In this document: positions 7,870 to 15,945 of the stretch, one piece after another
Numbering within the stretch: position 1 is the first letter of the stretch
How the letters are laid out: each line of letters opens with the position of its first letter
NCBI RefSeq assembly: GCF_000974445.1
Contig: NZ_BBOJ01000008.1
Location: 1-64,000 of the forward strand
From: Lentzea aerocolonigenes
GTDB taxonomy: Bacteria > Actinomycetota > Actinomycetes > Mycobacteriales > Pseudonocardiaceae
Direction: 5' to 3'
Length of the DNA stretch: 64,000 bases
Program-made: the position numbers and the translations under genes
The notes under the pieces: generated by a model
What the model saw: only the letters and a program-made list of their open reading frames with translations
Databases searched by the model: none
What the model was told of the DNA's origin: nothing

Positions 7870-8480
7870 GCCTGGTCCTCGAAGGCTTCCTGAACACCGT
7901 CGCGCTGACCCTGCTGTCGTTCGCTGGAGCACTTGTCGTCGGTCTTGCCGTTGCGGTGCTTCGGATCGTGCCGGTGCCGCTGCTGCGTGGCGTTGGTGCG
8001 ACCTACGTGGAGGTGTGGCGCAACGTCCCGTTGCTCGCGTGGCTCGTGCTGTTCGTGTTCGGGCTGCCGGAGGTCGGGGTGAAGATGCCGTTGTTCTGGA
8101 CGGCTTTCACGGCGATCGCGCTGTACGAGGCCGCTTTCGTGGCGGAGGCGCTGCGGTCCGGGGTGAGTTCGGTGGCTCTGGGGCAAGGGGAGGCCGCACG
8201 GGCGTTGGGGCTCACGTTCCGTCAGTCGTTGCGGCACGTGATCCTTCCTCAGGCTGGCCGGCGCGTTGTGCAGCCGTTGGCGAACATCGCGATCGCGTTG
8301 ACGATGGCGACGGCACTGGCCGGTGTCGTCGGCGTGGTGGACATGACCCGTGCGGCACAACGGATCAACCTGGAGCTCGCACGGCCGTTGCTCGTCTTCA
8401 CCGGCGTTGGGCTCTGTTATCTGGTGATGGCCGCGGGCATCGGGTTCGGCGCGCGGGCGCTGGAACGGCGGTTGGCCTGA
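7866..8480 (+). CDS. polar amino-acid ABC transporter permease (GluC-like)
   Basis: A 204-residue HisM/GluC-type permease starting ATG 7866 inside the previous gene's stop (ATGA). The ABC-permease coupling loop EAARALGLTFRQSLRHVILPQA (near residues 115-137) matches the EAA motif that contacts the ATPase. About five membrane segments are visible, and the N-terminal GFLNTVALTLLSFAGALVVG is the usual first TM. It pairs with the permease at 8480-9247. The cognate ATPase is not in the window. Confidence 0.93.
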   Translation: MSLVLEGFLNTVALTLLSFAGALVVGLAVAVLRIVPVPLLRGVGATYVEVWRNVPLLAWLVLFVFGLPEVGVKMPLFWTAFTAIALYEAAFVAEALRSGVSSVALGQGEAARALGLTFRQSLRHVILPQAGRRVVQPLANIAIALTMATALAGVVGVVDMTRAAQRINLELARPLLVFTGVGLCYLVMAAGIGFGARALERRLA

Positions 8481-9247
8481 TGTTCGACGCTCCCGGTCCG
8501 CGCTTCCGCCGCAGGGTCTTCTGGGTCTCGGTGGTGTCCGTTTTCGTGCTCGTGGGGCTGCTCGCGCTGGGGTTGCGGCAGTTCGCGGCGAACGGGCAGC
8601 TGGACCCGGTTCGGTGGAGGCCGTACCTGACCTGGCCCGTGTGGCGGTATCTGCTCTCCGGCCTGTGGTCGACGGTGCTGGCGGCCTGCGCGACGGGGGT
8701 GCTGGCGATGGCGGGCGGCTTGCTGCTCGCGTTGCGGCCCAACCGGTTCACACGGGCGTACGCCGAGGTCATGCGCACGGTTCCGGTGCTGCTGCTCGTG
8801 TACGTGATGCTGTTCGTGCTGCCGTCGTTCGGTGTGAACCTGCCGCTGTTCTGGAAGCTCGTGGTGCCGCTGGCGTTGTCGCACGCGGCCTCCTGCGCGG
8901 TGATCTTCCGGGCGGGCATCGGGTCCGTCGATCCGGGGCAGCGCGAGGCCGGGTTGTCGTTGGGCATGCCGGACGGTGTGGTGACACGGTCCGTGGTGCT
9001 GCCACAGGCCGTTCGGCACATGACGCCGTTGCTGGTGACTCAGGCCGTCAGTCTGTTGAAGGACACATCGCTGGGGTATGTCGTCTCCTACACGGAGTTG
9101 TTGTTCAACGGCCGTGTGCTCGCGAACTACAACGGTCTGCTGATCCAGACCTTCATCGTCATCGCGTTCGTCTACCTCGTGGTCAACCTGGCGCTGTCCA
9201 GGCTGGCGCACCGGCTGGAGGCTGCTCGTGCCCGCACTGCTCGCTGA
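8480..9247 (+). CDS. polar amino-acid ABC transporter permease (GluD-like)
   Basis: A 255-residue permease with a 28-residue hydrophobic N-terminal anchor and the coupling loop QREAGLSLGMPDGVVTRSVVLPQAVRHM. The ATG at 8480 shares its A with the preceding stop (TGATG), showing translational coupling. Conserved LWSTVLAACATGVLAMAGG and SLLKDTSLGYVVSYTELLF are typical of GluD/HisQ-type subunits. The next gene (asparaginase) starts 20 nt before this gene ends. Confidence 0.93.
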   Translation: MFDAPGPRFRRRVFWVSVVSVFVLVGLLALGLRQFAANGQLDPVRWRPYLTWPVWRYLLSGLWSTVLAACATGVLAMAGGLLLALRPNRFTRAYAEVMRTVPVLLLVYVMLFVLPSFGVNLPLFWKLVVPLALSHAASCAVIFRAGIGSVDPGQREAGLSLGMPDGVVTRSVVLPQAVRHMTPLLVTQAVSLLKDTSLGYVVSYTELLFNGRVLANYNGLLIQTFIVIAFVYLVVNLALSRLAHRLEAARARTAR

Positions 9248-10127
9248 GGTCACCAGGTCCGGTTTCGTGGAGAGCCTGCACCACGGCAGCGTCGTCGGGC
9301 TGCTGCCGTCCGGTGAGGTGGGTGTCGCGGTCGGCGCGGTGGAGGACCCGGTGCTGCCGCGGTCGTGCATGAAACCGTTCCAGGCGTTGGCCTGCCTGTC
9401 CGCGGGCGCACCGCTCGAAGGGCCAACGCTCGCGATCGCGGCCGGCTCGCACACGGGGGAGGACCGGCACGTCGAGCTCGTGGTGCAGCTGCTCGGCGGG
9501 TTGCCCGTCGAGTCGCTGCGCTGCCCGGAGTCGTGGCCCGAGGACGAACAGACGCGGCACCGGCTGACCGAACCGTCACGGGTGCGGATGAACTGTTCCG
9601 GCAAGCACGCGGCGATGCTGGCGGCGTGCGTGCAGGCGCGGTGGCCGACGCAGACCTATCTGGAGCCGACGCATCCGTTGCAGCAGCTGGTGTCGCGCAC
9701 GATGGAGGAACTGTCCGGGGAGACCGTTGCGCACACGGCGGTCGACGGATGTGGTGCGCCCGTGTACGCGTTGTCGTTGCACGGCTTGGCGCGCGCGATG
9801 CGAGGGTTGGTCCGCACGCCGGTTGCTGACGCCATGCGCAGGTTTCCGGAGTACGTCGGAGGAACCGGGCATGTGAACACGGTCGTCATGCAGCTGCTGC
9901 CGGGCGTGGTGGCCAAGGGCGGCGCGGAGGGCGTTCTCGTGCTGGCGACGGCGGCAGGGCACGCGGTGGCGGTGAAGGTGCTGGACGGGAATCCGCGCGC
10001 CACCACGGCGATCGGGCTCACGGCGCTGGCCGCGCTGGGGTACGACGTGTCGCCCGCGAAGGAACACCTGTCCGTGCCGGTGCTCGGTGGCGGGCAGGTC
10101 GTCGGGCAGGTGCGGACCGCCTTCTAG
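9228..10127 (+). CDS. L-asparaginase, AnsA-II / thermolabile (rhizobial) family
   Basis: A 299-residue asparaginase of the rhizobial-type II family (Pfam Asparaginase_II), converting asparagine to aspartate and ammonia. Family blocks present are TRSGFVESLHHGSVV, PRSCMKPFQAL, AAGSHTGEDRHVE, MNCSGKHAAML, VDGCGAPVYALSLHGLA and GGTGHVNTVVM. The GTG start at 9228 lies inside the GluD-like permease gene, so it is translationally coupled to the amino-acid transporter; import and deamidation are thus linked. Its TAG stop shares CTAG with the stop of the convergent SnoaL-like gene. Confidence 0.93.
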   Translation: MPALLAEVTRSGFVESLHHGSVVGLLPSGEVGVAVGAVEDPVLPRSCMKPFQALACLSAGAPLEGPTLAIAAGSHTGEDRHVELVVQLLGGLPVESLRCPESWPEDEQTRHRLTEPSRVRMNCSGKHAAMLAACVQARWPTQTYLEPTHPLQQLVSRTMEELSGETVAHTAVDGCGAPVYALSLHGLARAMRGLVRTPVADAMRRFPEYVGGTGHVNTVVMQLLPGVVAKGGAEGVLVLATAAGHAVAVKVLDGNPRATTAIGLTALAALGYDVSPAKEHLSVPVLGGGQVVGQVRTAF

Positions 10128-10564
10128 AACATCTCGGGGAGGTCCAGCATTCCGAGCTGGTTCATGACGGTCGCGGTGTCGCCGTACACCCGTTCGCAGA
10201 TCAGCACGTCCTTGTCGAACAGGAACAAACCGACCATCCTGACCTTGAACGACCGGCCGGTCACCTCCTCGCCGACGAGGCTGCCGAGGTGCGTGCCCTG
10301 CAGCTCGAACTCGACGATCACGGCGTCGTCGGCGTGGTGGATCTCGACGACCTTGCTGTGCTGGTCCGGAAACGCCGCGCGGGTGCGCTGCCAGTACGCG
10401 CGGACCTCGTCCACGCCGTCGAGGACCTGGCCGGACGCCACGATCTCGTACCGGGGGTGGGGGAAGGTGTTCAGGGAGGTGTCGAAGTCGTGGTCGTTCC
10501 GCGACTCCACGTGCTCCAGGACGATCGCCTCGCGCAGCGCTCTGAGCGCCTTGGACTCGGTCAT
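10124..10564 (-). CDS. SnoaL-like (NTF2-fold) protein
   Basis: A 146-residue nuclear-transport-factor-2-fold protein resembling SnoaL/ester-cyclase and steroid-isomerase-like proteins. The N-terminal IVLEHVESRNDHDFDTSLNTF and the central GVDEVRAYWQRTRAAFPD are characteristic. The ATG at 10564 has AGGAGG directly upstream; the longer in-frame extension would run through the operator and is unlikely. It is divergent from a TetR regulator with a perfect palindrome between them, so it is probably that regulator's target. The substrate is unknown. Confidence 0.85.
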   Translation of the reverse strand: MTESKALRALREAIVLEHVESRNDHDFDTSLNTFPHPRYEIVASGQVLDGVDEVRAYWQRTRAAFPDQHSKVVEIHHADDAVIVEFELQGTHLGSLVGEEVTGRSFKVRMVGLFLFDKDVLICERVYGDTATVMNQLGMLDLPEMF

Positions 10565-10580
10565 GCCGGCCGACCCTCCT

Positions 10581-10595
10581 ACGTACGCCGTACGT
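10581..10595. promoter_or_regulatory. palindromic operator, likely TetR binding site
   Basis: A perfect inverted repeat ACGTAC-GCC-GTACGT lies in the 68-nt gap between the divergent SnoaL-like and TetR genes. A possible minus-strand -10 (TAACTT, about 10606-10601) would put the SnoaL transcription start on the palindrome, as expected for repression. A plus-strand TATGGT at 10619-10624 lies 8 nt before the TetR GTG. Confidence 0.6.
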
Positions 10596-10632
10596 CGCAG
10601 GGAAGTTACTCCACGCCGTATGGTCGCCGCCA

Positions 10633-11262
10633 GTGGCCACCTCACGTGAACCGTTGACCCGCGACCGCATCGTCGATGCGGCCGTGCGGTTGATCGAACG
10701 CGAGGGAGTGGAGGCCGTCTCGATGCGGCGCCTGGCCGCTGAGCTGGGCGCGGGCACGATGTCGCTGTACAACCACGTGCCGAACAAGGCGCTGCTGGTG
10801 GACCTCGCGGCCGAGCGGATCATGGCGGACGCGCAGCCGTACCACGTCGACAGCGACGACTGGCGTGACCACATCCGGGCGCACGCGCGGGCGGTGCGGG
10901 CGTTGGCGCGGCGGCATCCCCGTGCGTTCGTGATGCTGGCGACGCGGCGGCTGAGCACCGAGGCCGGGTTCCGCACGATCGAGGGCGCGCTGAGGAACTT
11001 CGACAGGGCGGGCTTCCGCGGCCCGGTCGCGGTCGGGATGATGCGGGCGATGGTGTCGTACCTGCTCGGTACGTTGATGCGGGAGGTCGCCACCTCGCCG
11101 GAGCTCGGCGGGATCGCGCTGTCGCCGTACGAAGGCGTTGACGCGTCGGGGTTTCCGTTGTCCGCGGAGGTGCTGGACGAGCTGGGCACCTTCAACCACG
11201 ACCAGGAGTTCGAGTTCGGGCTCGAACTCCTGATCGCGGGGTTGGAGCGCTACCAGTCCTAG
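10633..11262 (+). CDS. TetR/AcrR-family transcriptional regulator
   Basis: A 209-residue repressor. The N-terminal helix-turn-helix spans about residues 10-55 (TRDRIVDAAVRLIEREG, then SMRRLAAELGAGTMSLYNHV), and a TetR_C-type ligand domain follows, as in tetracycline-repressor-like members with the LYNHVPNKALLVDL signature. The GTG start at 10633 has no good ribosome-binding site and a -10-like TATGGT ends 8 nt before it, so the mRNA may be leaderless. It is likely autoregulated through the 10581-10595 palindrome. Its stop shares CTAG with the convergent acyl-CoA dehydrogenase stop. Confidence 0.93.
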   Translation: MATSREPLTRDRIVDAAVRLIEREGVEAVSMRRLAAELGAGTMSLYNHVPNKALLVDLAAERIMADAQPYHVDSDDWRDHIRAHARAVRALARRHPRAFVMLATRRLSTEAGFRTIEGALRNFDRAGFRGPVAVGMMRAMVSYLLGTLMREVATSPELGGIALSPYEGVDASGFPLSAEVLDELGTFNHDQEFEFGLELLIAGLERYQS

Positions 11263-12941
11263 GGGCGCATCTCGTACTGGCCGGAGAGCTGCGCGACCTG
11301 CTGCCAGACGGCGTCGAAGCGGGCCTGGTCGACGTGCGGCTTGCGGATCTGCGCCACGGCCCACTGTTGCTGGGCCTCGGTGCTGCTGGCCTTGCCGTGC
11401 AGCGCGGTCGCGTAGCCGGCGAAGTCGCGGACCAGGACGTCGAAGATCTGGTCGAGCACGTTCGCGTCGGTCTTGGTGATCTTGGCCTGCTCCAGCACCA
11501 GCTGGCCGTAGACGACCAGGGTGAAGAGGTGGCCGAGGTTGAGCAGGAAGTCGAGGTCCTGCTGCTGCTTCTCGTCCGGCGCGGCGGTGGTGAGCAGGGT
11601 CTTGATCGCCTTGGCCTGCTCGTGGAACAGCCGCACGTTGGGCAGGTGGGCGTGCTCGGTGTAGATCGGCTCCCAGTCGTGGAACTGGATCTTGCCGAGG
11701 CCGCGCGCGGCGCCCTGGTGCCAGAAGAAGTCGTCGTCCTTCGGTTCGTGGACCGACGGGACCTCGTCGTAGGTCTTCGGGTTGAAGAGGTAGTTCGGCA
11801 TGAACTTGAGCACCAGGGCCAGGTTCACGTGGACGGTGCCCTCGAGCTTGGGCAGCGCTCGGATGTCGGCCGTGGCGCGGGTGAAGTAGGTGTCCTTCTC
11901 GAACCCCTTGGCGGCGATGACGTCCCAGAGCAGGTCGATGACGTTCTCGCCCTCGCTCGTGACCTTCATCTTGGTGATGGGGTTGAAGAGGAGGTAGCGG
12001 CGGTCGTTCTCGCCCGCGGTCCGGAAGTAGTCCACCGCCCTGTCCGCGAAGAGCTTCATCGCGGTGAGGCGCGCGTACGCGTCGACGAAGTTCTGGCGCA
12101 CGTGCGGGAAGTTCGTGACCGGGTTGCCGTAGAGGATCCGGTTGTGGGCGTGGGTGATCGCCTCGTAGAAGGAGTGCTCGCTGATGCCGATGCTGGCGGT
12201 GCAGAGGTTGAACTTGCCGACGTTGACGGTGTTCAGCGCGGCGGAGAAGGCGTCGGGGCCGCGGTGGAGGATGTCCTTCTCGGTCAGCGGGTAGTCCTCG
12301 AGGCGGAACTCGCTGACGAACATCTGGCTGTCGACGACGTTCTTGACCAGCTTGAAGTTCTCGTGCTGGCTGTCGACGGCGAAGAAGAGGTACTCGTCGT
12401 CGATCTTGCCGAAGACGCTGACCATGCCGGCGACGTTGCCGTTGCCGATGTAGTACTTGCTGCCGTTGGCCCGGTAGCCGTCGGCGGTCTTCGTGACGAT
12501 CATGTCCGTGCTGTAGACGTCGGCGCCGTGCTCCTTCTCGGAGAGGCCGAACGCGAAGACGGCGCCGCTGTCGAGGAGCGCGGCGGCCTTCTGCTTGGCC
12601 TCTTCGTTGCCGCTCATCCAGATGGGGCCGAGGCCGAGCACCGTGACCTGCCAGGCGTACCAGTACTGGAGGCCGTAGAAGCCGAGCACCTCGCTGAACG
12701 CGGCGTTGCGGGCGGCGTCCCAGCGCTTGGTGGGGTCGACGCTGCTCGGCGTGCAGAAGGTGGCGAAGAGCTTCTCCTGCTTCACGAAGTCGAGGAACTC
12801 GGTGTACCAGACCTTGTCCTGGGCGTCGGCGATGAGCTGACGCTTGCCGCGGGCCTCGAACCAGTCGATCGTCGCCCTGAGCAGGCGGCGGGTCTCGTCG
12901 TCGAGGTGGGCGGGGTCGTAGTGGTTCGGGTCGAGCAGCAC
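11259..12941 (-). CDS. acyl-CoA dehydrogenase/oxidase family flavoprotein
   Basis: A 560-residue acyl-CoA dehydrogenase-like protein, longer than the usual 380-400 because of an N-terminal helical extension and a C-terminal extension of about 130 residues. The flavin/substrate region is recognisable in FAFGLSEKEHGADVYSTDMIV and YRANGSKYYIGNGNVAGMVSVF (about residues 130-185), and the C-terminal helical bundle in FNLCTASIGISEHSFYEAITHAHNR. It is likely cytosolic oxidation of an acyl-CoA or acyl-carrier substrate with FAD. No partner thioesterase, ligase or ETF gene is adjacent, so the substrate is open. Confidence 0.85.
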   Translation of the reverse strand: MLLDPNHYDPAHLDDETRRLLRATIDWFEARGKRQLIADAQDKVWYTEFLDFVKQEKLFATFCTPSSVDPTKRWDAARNAAFSEVLGFYGLQYWYAWQVTVLGLGPIWMSGNEEAKQKAAALLDSGAVFAFGLSEKEHGADVYSTDMIVTKTADGYRANGSKYYIGNGNVAGMVSVFGKIDDEYLFFAVDSQHENFKLVKNVVDSQMFVSEFRLEDYPLTEKDILHRGPDAFSAALNTVNVGKFNLCTASIGISEHSFYEAITHAHNRILYGNPVTNFPHVRQNFVDAYARLTAMKLFADRAVDYFRTAGENDRRYLLFNPITKMKVTSEGENVIDLLWDVIAAKGFEKDTYFTRATADIRALPKLEGTVHVNLALVLKFMPNYLFNPKTYDEVPSVHEPKDDDFFWHQGAARGLGKIQFHDWEPIYTEHAHLPNVRLFHEQAKAIKTLLTTAAPDEKQQQDLDFLLNLGHLFTLVVYGQLVLEQAKITKTDANVLDQIFDVLVRDFAGYATALHGKASSTEAQQQWAVAQIRKPHVDQARFDAVWQQVAQLSGQYEMRP

Positions 12942-13021
12942 TGGCGCCTCCTTCGTCTCCGATCGGACGCTACCAGTGAGTAACTTGTGGGTCTACGTGG
13001 GGTTTCCCGCACGCTCAGAAA

Positions 13022-13044
13022 TTGTCAGACCCCCGGCGTAACGT
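13022..13044 (+). promoter_or_regulatory. PafBC-type (DNA-damage) promoter motif
   Basis: TTGTCAGAC at 13022-13030, eight bases, then TAACGT at 13039-13044. This fits the RecA/LexA-independent damage promoter described in mycobacteria (TTGTCRGTG-N8-TAnnnT, recognised with PafBC). It precedes the BNR/MoaD-like pair; the predicted start site is about 33 nt before the ATG. The regulatory assignment is inference from the motif. Confidence 0.55.
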
Positions 13045-13083
13045 GCTCCGCATCACATTCTCTCCTCAGGAGGCTGCGTTGCG

Positions 13084-14163
13084 ATGACGGTGGTCGTGGC
13101 GATCGGTACGCGCAAGGGGCTGTGGCTCGCCCGCAGCGAGGATCGGGTCACGTGGGAGGTCGACGGGCCGCACCACGCGATGCAGGAGGTGTACGCGGTC
13201 GCGTTCGACACGCGCTCCGGCCTCCGCCTGCTGGCCGGGGTGTCCTCACCGCACTTCGGGCCGGGCGTGTCCATTTCGGACGACCTGGGCGCGTCCTGGG
13301 AGGAGTCGTCGTCGCCCCCGATCACGTTCCCGGTCGAGGACGCCGCGCTGGAACGCGTGTGGCAGCTCCAACCGGCCCCGGCCTCCCAGCCGGGCGTCGT
13401 GTACGCGGGCACCCAGCCGTCGGCCCTGTTCAAGTCGACGGATGGCGGCCGCTCGTTCGAGTTCGTCGAGGGCCTCTGGAACCACCCGCACCGCCCGGAG
13501 TGGGAGGCGGGTTTCGGCGGCCAGGCCGTCCACACGATCGTGCCGGACCCGGCCGACCCGGACCGGGTGCTCGTGGCGATGTCGACCGGCGGCGTCTACC
13601 GCACCGCGGACGGCGGCAAGTCCTGGGAAGCCCGCAACAAGGGCATCAAGGCGTACTTCTTGCCGGACCCGTGGCCGGAGTTCGGCCAGTGCGTGCACAA
13701 GGTCGCCCAGCACCCGGCCCTCGCGTCCCGCTTCTACGCCCAGAACCACCACGGCGTCTACCGCAGCGACGACGGCGGCGACTCCTGGCAGTCCATAGCC
13801 GACGGCCTGCCCACCGACTTCGGCTTCGCGATGGTCGTCCACCCGCACGACCCGGACACGATCTTCACATTCCCGATCGAGGCCGACGCCCGCCGCTTCC
13901 CACCGGAGGGCAAGTGCCGCGTCTACCGCTCCCGCGACGCGGGCGCCACCTGGCACCCCCTGGGTACAGGCCTGCCGGACAACTTCTGGACCGCCGTGAT
14001 GCGCGACGCGATGTGCACCGACAACGCCCCCGTCCCCGGCGTCTACTTCGGCTCCCGCTCGGGCGAGGTCTACGCGAGCCCAGACGAGGGCGAGACCTGG
14101 CACCAGGTAGCCGCCCACCTGCCAGACGTGATGTCGGTCCGAGCAGCGGTGATCCCGGCATGA
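13084..14163 (+). CDS. BNR/sialidase-like beta-propeller protein
   Basis: A 359-residue cytosolic protein (no signal peptide) made of BNR/Asp-box repeats: SISDDLGASWEE, KSTDGGRSFEF, RTADGGKSWEA, RSDDGGDSWQS, RSRDAGATWHP and ASPDEGETWHQ. Such S-x-D-x-G-x-[ST]-W boxes mark sialidase/VPS10-type propellers. Catalytic sialidase residues cannot be assigned, so enzymatic activity is not claimed. The ATG at 13084 follows AGGAGG. The next gene, 31 nt downstream, is a MoaD/ThiS-like small protein; the pairing of these two families recurs in actinomycetes and suggests a shared, uncharacterised job. Confidence 0.85.
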   Translation: MTVVVAIGTRKGLWLARSEDRVTWEVDGPHHAMQEVYAVAFDTRSGLRLLAGVSSPHFGPGVSISDDLGASWEESSSPPITFPVEDAALERVWQLQPAPASQPGVVYAGTQPSALFKSTDGGRSFEFVEGLWNHPHRPEWEAGFGGQAVHTIVPDPADPDRVLVAMSTGGVYRTADGGKSWEARNKGIKAYFLPDPWPEFGQCVHKVAQHPALASRFYAQNHHGVYRSDDGGDSWQSIADGLPTDFGFAMVVHPHDPDTIFTFPIEADARRFPPEGKCRVYRSRDAGATWHPLGTGLPDNFWTAVMRDAMCTDNAPVPGVYFGSRSGEVYASPDEGETWHQVAAHLPDVMSVRAAVIPA

Positions 14164-14194
14164 CCCGCCCCGCCCCAGCGAGGACGGTGCCGAC

Positions 14195-14479
14195 ATGAAG
14201 GTGACGGTCCTGATCCCCGGCGTCCTCCGAACAGCAACGGACGGCGCCTCCCAGGTAGACGTGGACGTGCCAGAACCAGCCACCCTGGGCGCCGCCCTGG
14301 ACGTGCTGGCCAACACCTACCCGAGCCTGGACCGCCGCCTGCGAGACGAACGCTCCACCCTCCGCCGCTACGTGAACTTCTACGTCAACGGCGAGGAGTG
14401 CCGCCGCCTCTCCGGCCCAGCCACCCCACTACCAGCCGACGCCGAAATCCAAATCCTCCCCTCAGTAGCGGGCGGCTAA
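14195..14479 (+). CDS. MoaD/ThiS-family ubiquitin-like protein
   Basis: A 94-residue beta-grasp protein with MKVTVLIPGVLR at the N-terminus, a DERSTLRRYVNFYVNGEECR centre and a C-terminal ...SVAGG tail. A terminal Gly-Gly is the feature used by MoaD, ThiS and SAMP proteins for adenylation and thiocarboxylate or isopeptide formation. No MoaE, ThiG or E1-like gene is adjacent, so whether it is a sulfur carrier or a protein modifier is open. It is co-transcribed with the propeller gene upstream. Confidence 0.9.
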   Translation: MKVTVLIPGVLRTATDGASQVDVDVPEPATLGAALDVLANTYPSLDRRLRDERSTLRRYVNFYVNGEECRRLSGPATPLPADAEIQILPSVAGG

Positions 14480-15096
14480 CCCCACCCCACCGCCCCAACC
14501 ACCAGCGGCGCCGCCCCTCAACCACCACCCGGCGGCGGATGGCGCCGCACCTCGCCCCACCAGTCAATTACCGCCGAGCGGGGGCTGGGCGTCGCACCCC
14601 GCTCCCGCCACCAACAGCTCCAGGCGACAGGTGGTCACCGACAAGCCGCCAGCGGGACGACCCACCACCGACCACCCACAACATCACCCGCTGGCACCAC
14701 TACCACCGGCGCCCGCTCCAGCAGCTGGCATCCGTCCTACCAACTGGCATCCGTCCTACCAACTGGCATCCGTCCTACCAACTGGCATCCGTCCTACCAA
14801 CTGGCATCCGTCCTACCAACTGGCATCCGTCCTACCAACTGGCATCCGTCCTACCAACTGGCAGCCGCCCTACCAACTGGCAGCCGCCCAGCAGCTGGCA
14901 TCCGCTCCGCCAACCGGCATCCGTCCCGGCGACCGGCAGCCGCTCACCACCGACCGCCCACCACCGCCGCTGGCAGCCGCCGACAGCCCCACTGCCACAG
15001 CCCGCGACCGGCGGGCCCACCACTGCCTGCCCACGCCCGCCCGCGCCCGCCAGCCACCAACGCGGCCCACCAACACCGCCCACCAGCCCCGAAGAG
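14480..15096. other. C-rich gene-free interval between convergent genes
   Basis: There are 617 bases with no credible gene. The plus strand (sense for the MoaD-like transcript) is strongly C-rich and G-poor, with runs of CCACC and CAACC; long open frames here are Pro/His/Ser low-complexity artefacts. It contains the 19-bp tandem array. C-rich, G-poor RNA downstream of a stop codon is what Rho needs to load, so a Rho-dependent termination zone is a reasonable guess. Confidence 0.55.
14725..14857. repeat. tandem array of seven exact 19-bp units
   Basis: The unit CTGGCATCCGTCCTACCAA occurs seven times head-to-tail without interruption, followed to about 14915 by degenerate copies (CTGGCAGCCGCCC...). 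Because 19 is not a multiple of three, the array reads through all three frames and is unlikely to be selected as protein. The exactness implies recent expansion (VNTR-like). Confidence 0.97.
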
Positions 15097-15912
15097 CTAA
15101 CCCGCCAGGAACGCGGCGATCACACCGCGGAAAAACGCGGGATCGTCCATCCACGGGTAGTGCCCAGCCCCAGGCTGCACCACCACGCCGCACCGCCGGA
15201 ACAATCGCGCCGCCGACTCGGCCGCCGCAGGTGAGGGCAGCGCGTCCACTCCGCCAGCCAACAGCAACACCGGCACGTCCAACCCCGCCAACTCCTCCGG
15301 CGTCACGACCGGCGCACCCGCCGCGTAGTAGGCGGTGGCGGCGTTGGGCACGCGCATGGCGTCGGACGCGCGGGCGTGCTCCCGGGCCGTGTCGTCCCAA
15401 CGCCCGTAGAAGAAAGGAGTCACCGCTGCCCAGTCACTTCCCGCGGTGCTGCCGGCGAGCACGGCCTCGACCGCGTTCTTCACCTCCGGGTACCAGGGCT
15501 CATCGGACCGGGCCTCCGCGCTCGCCCGCAGTTGCGTCAGGTCCGCGCTGATGCCGAGGGTGCGCAGGCTCGGTGTCACGAGCACCAGCCGCCGCACGTG
15601 CGACGGGTATCGCAGCGCGTACCGGATCGCGATCGACGCGCCCGCCGAGTGCGCCAGCACGTCCACCGGGTCGAAACCCGCGGCCGAGCGGTAGGCCTCG
15701 ACGTCGTCGACGTGCAGGTCGAAGCGCAGTTCCGCCGGGTCCGCTGGGCCGGACCTCCCCGTGCCGCGCAGGTGCAGCAGGTGCAGGCGGGCGGGTAGTC
15801 CGCCGAGGTCGCCCAGGTACGACGGGGCGAGCAGCGGGCCTCCCGGTACGACGAGCAGTGGTGCGCCGTCGCCGAGTTCGTCATGAGCGATACCCATGAA
15901 GAGGATCATCAC
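15097..15912 (-). CDS. alpha/beta-hydrolase fold protein
   Basis: A 271-residue soluble alpha/beta hydrolase, close in style to proline iminopeptidase/haloalkane-dehalogenase-like members. The PGGPLLAPSYLGDLGG oxyanion region, HLRGTGRSGPAD, the nucleophile elbow AHSAGAS (Ser near residue 90), a late Asp in LLLAGGVDALPSP and His in QPGAGHYPWMDDP complete the triad. The start is unclear: GTG 15912, ATG 15909 or ATG 15897 (MGIAHDELG) all fit; AAAGGTGA lies upstream of the first two. The substrate cannot be read from sequence. Confidence 0.88.
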   Translation of the reverse strand: MMILFMGIAHDELGDGAPLLVVPGGPLLAPSYLGDLGGLPARLHLLHLRGTGRSGPADPAELRFDLHVDDVEAYRSAAGFDPVDVLAHSAGASIAIRYALRYPSHVRRLVLVTPSLRTLGISADLTQLRASAEARSDEPWYPEVKNAVEAVLAGSTAGSDWAAVTPFFYGRWDDTAREHARASDAMRVPNAATAYYAAGAPVVTPEELAGLDVPVLLLAGGVDALPSPAAAESAARLFRRCGVVVQPGAGHYPWMDDPAFFRGVIAAFLAG

Positions 15913-15945
15913 ATGGTGCCCGAGTCACCTTTGTTCAACTGAACC

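Noticed and set aside
14725..14857. CRISPR array
   Set aside because: The units are directly adjacent with no spacers, are too short, and no cas genes are present.
14398..15551. Pro/His/Ser-rich open frames across the 19-bp repeats
   Set aside because: The 19-bp unit shifts frame each copy, the composition follows the C-rich DNA, and the frames overlap real genes antisense.
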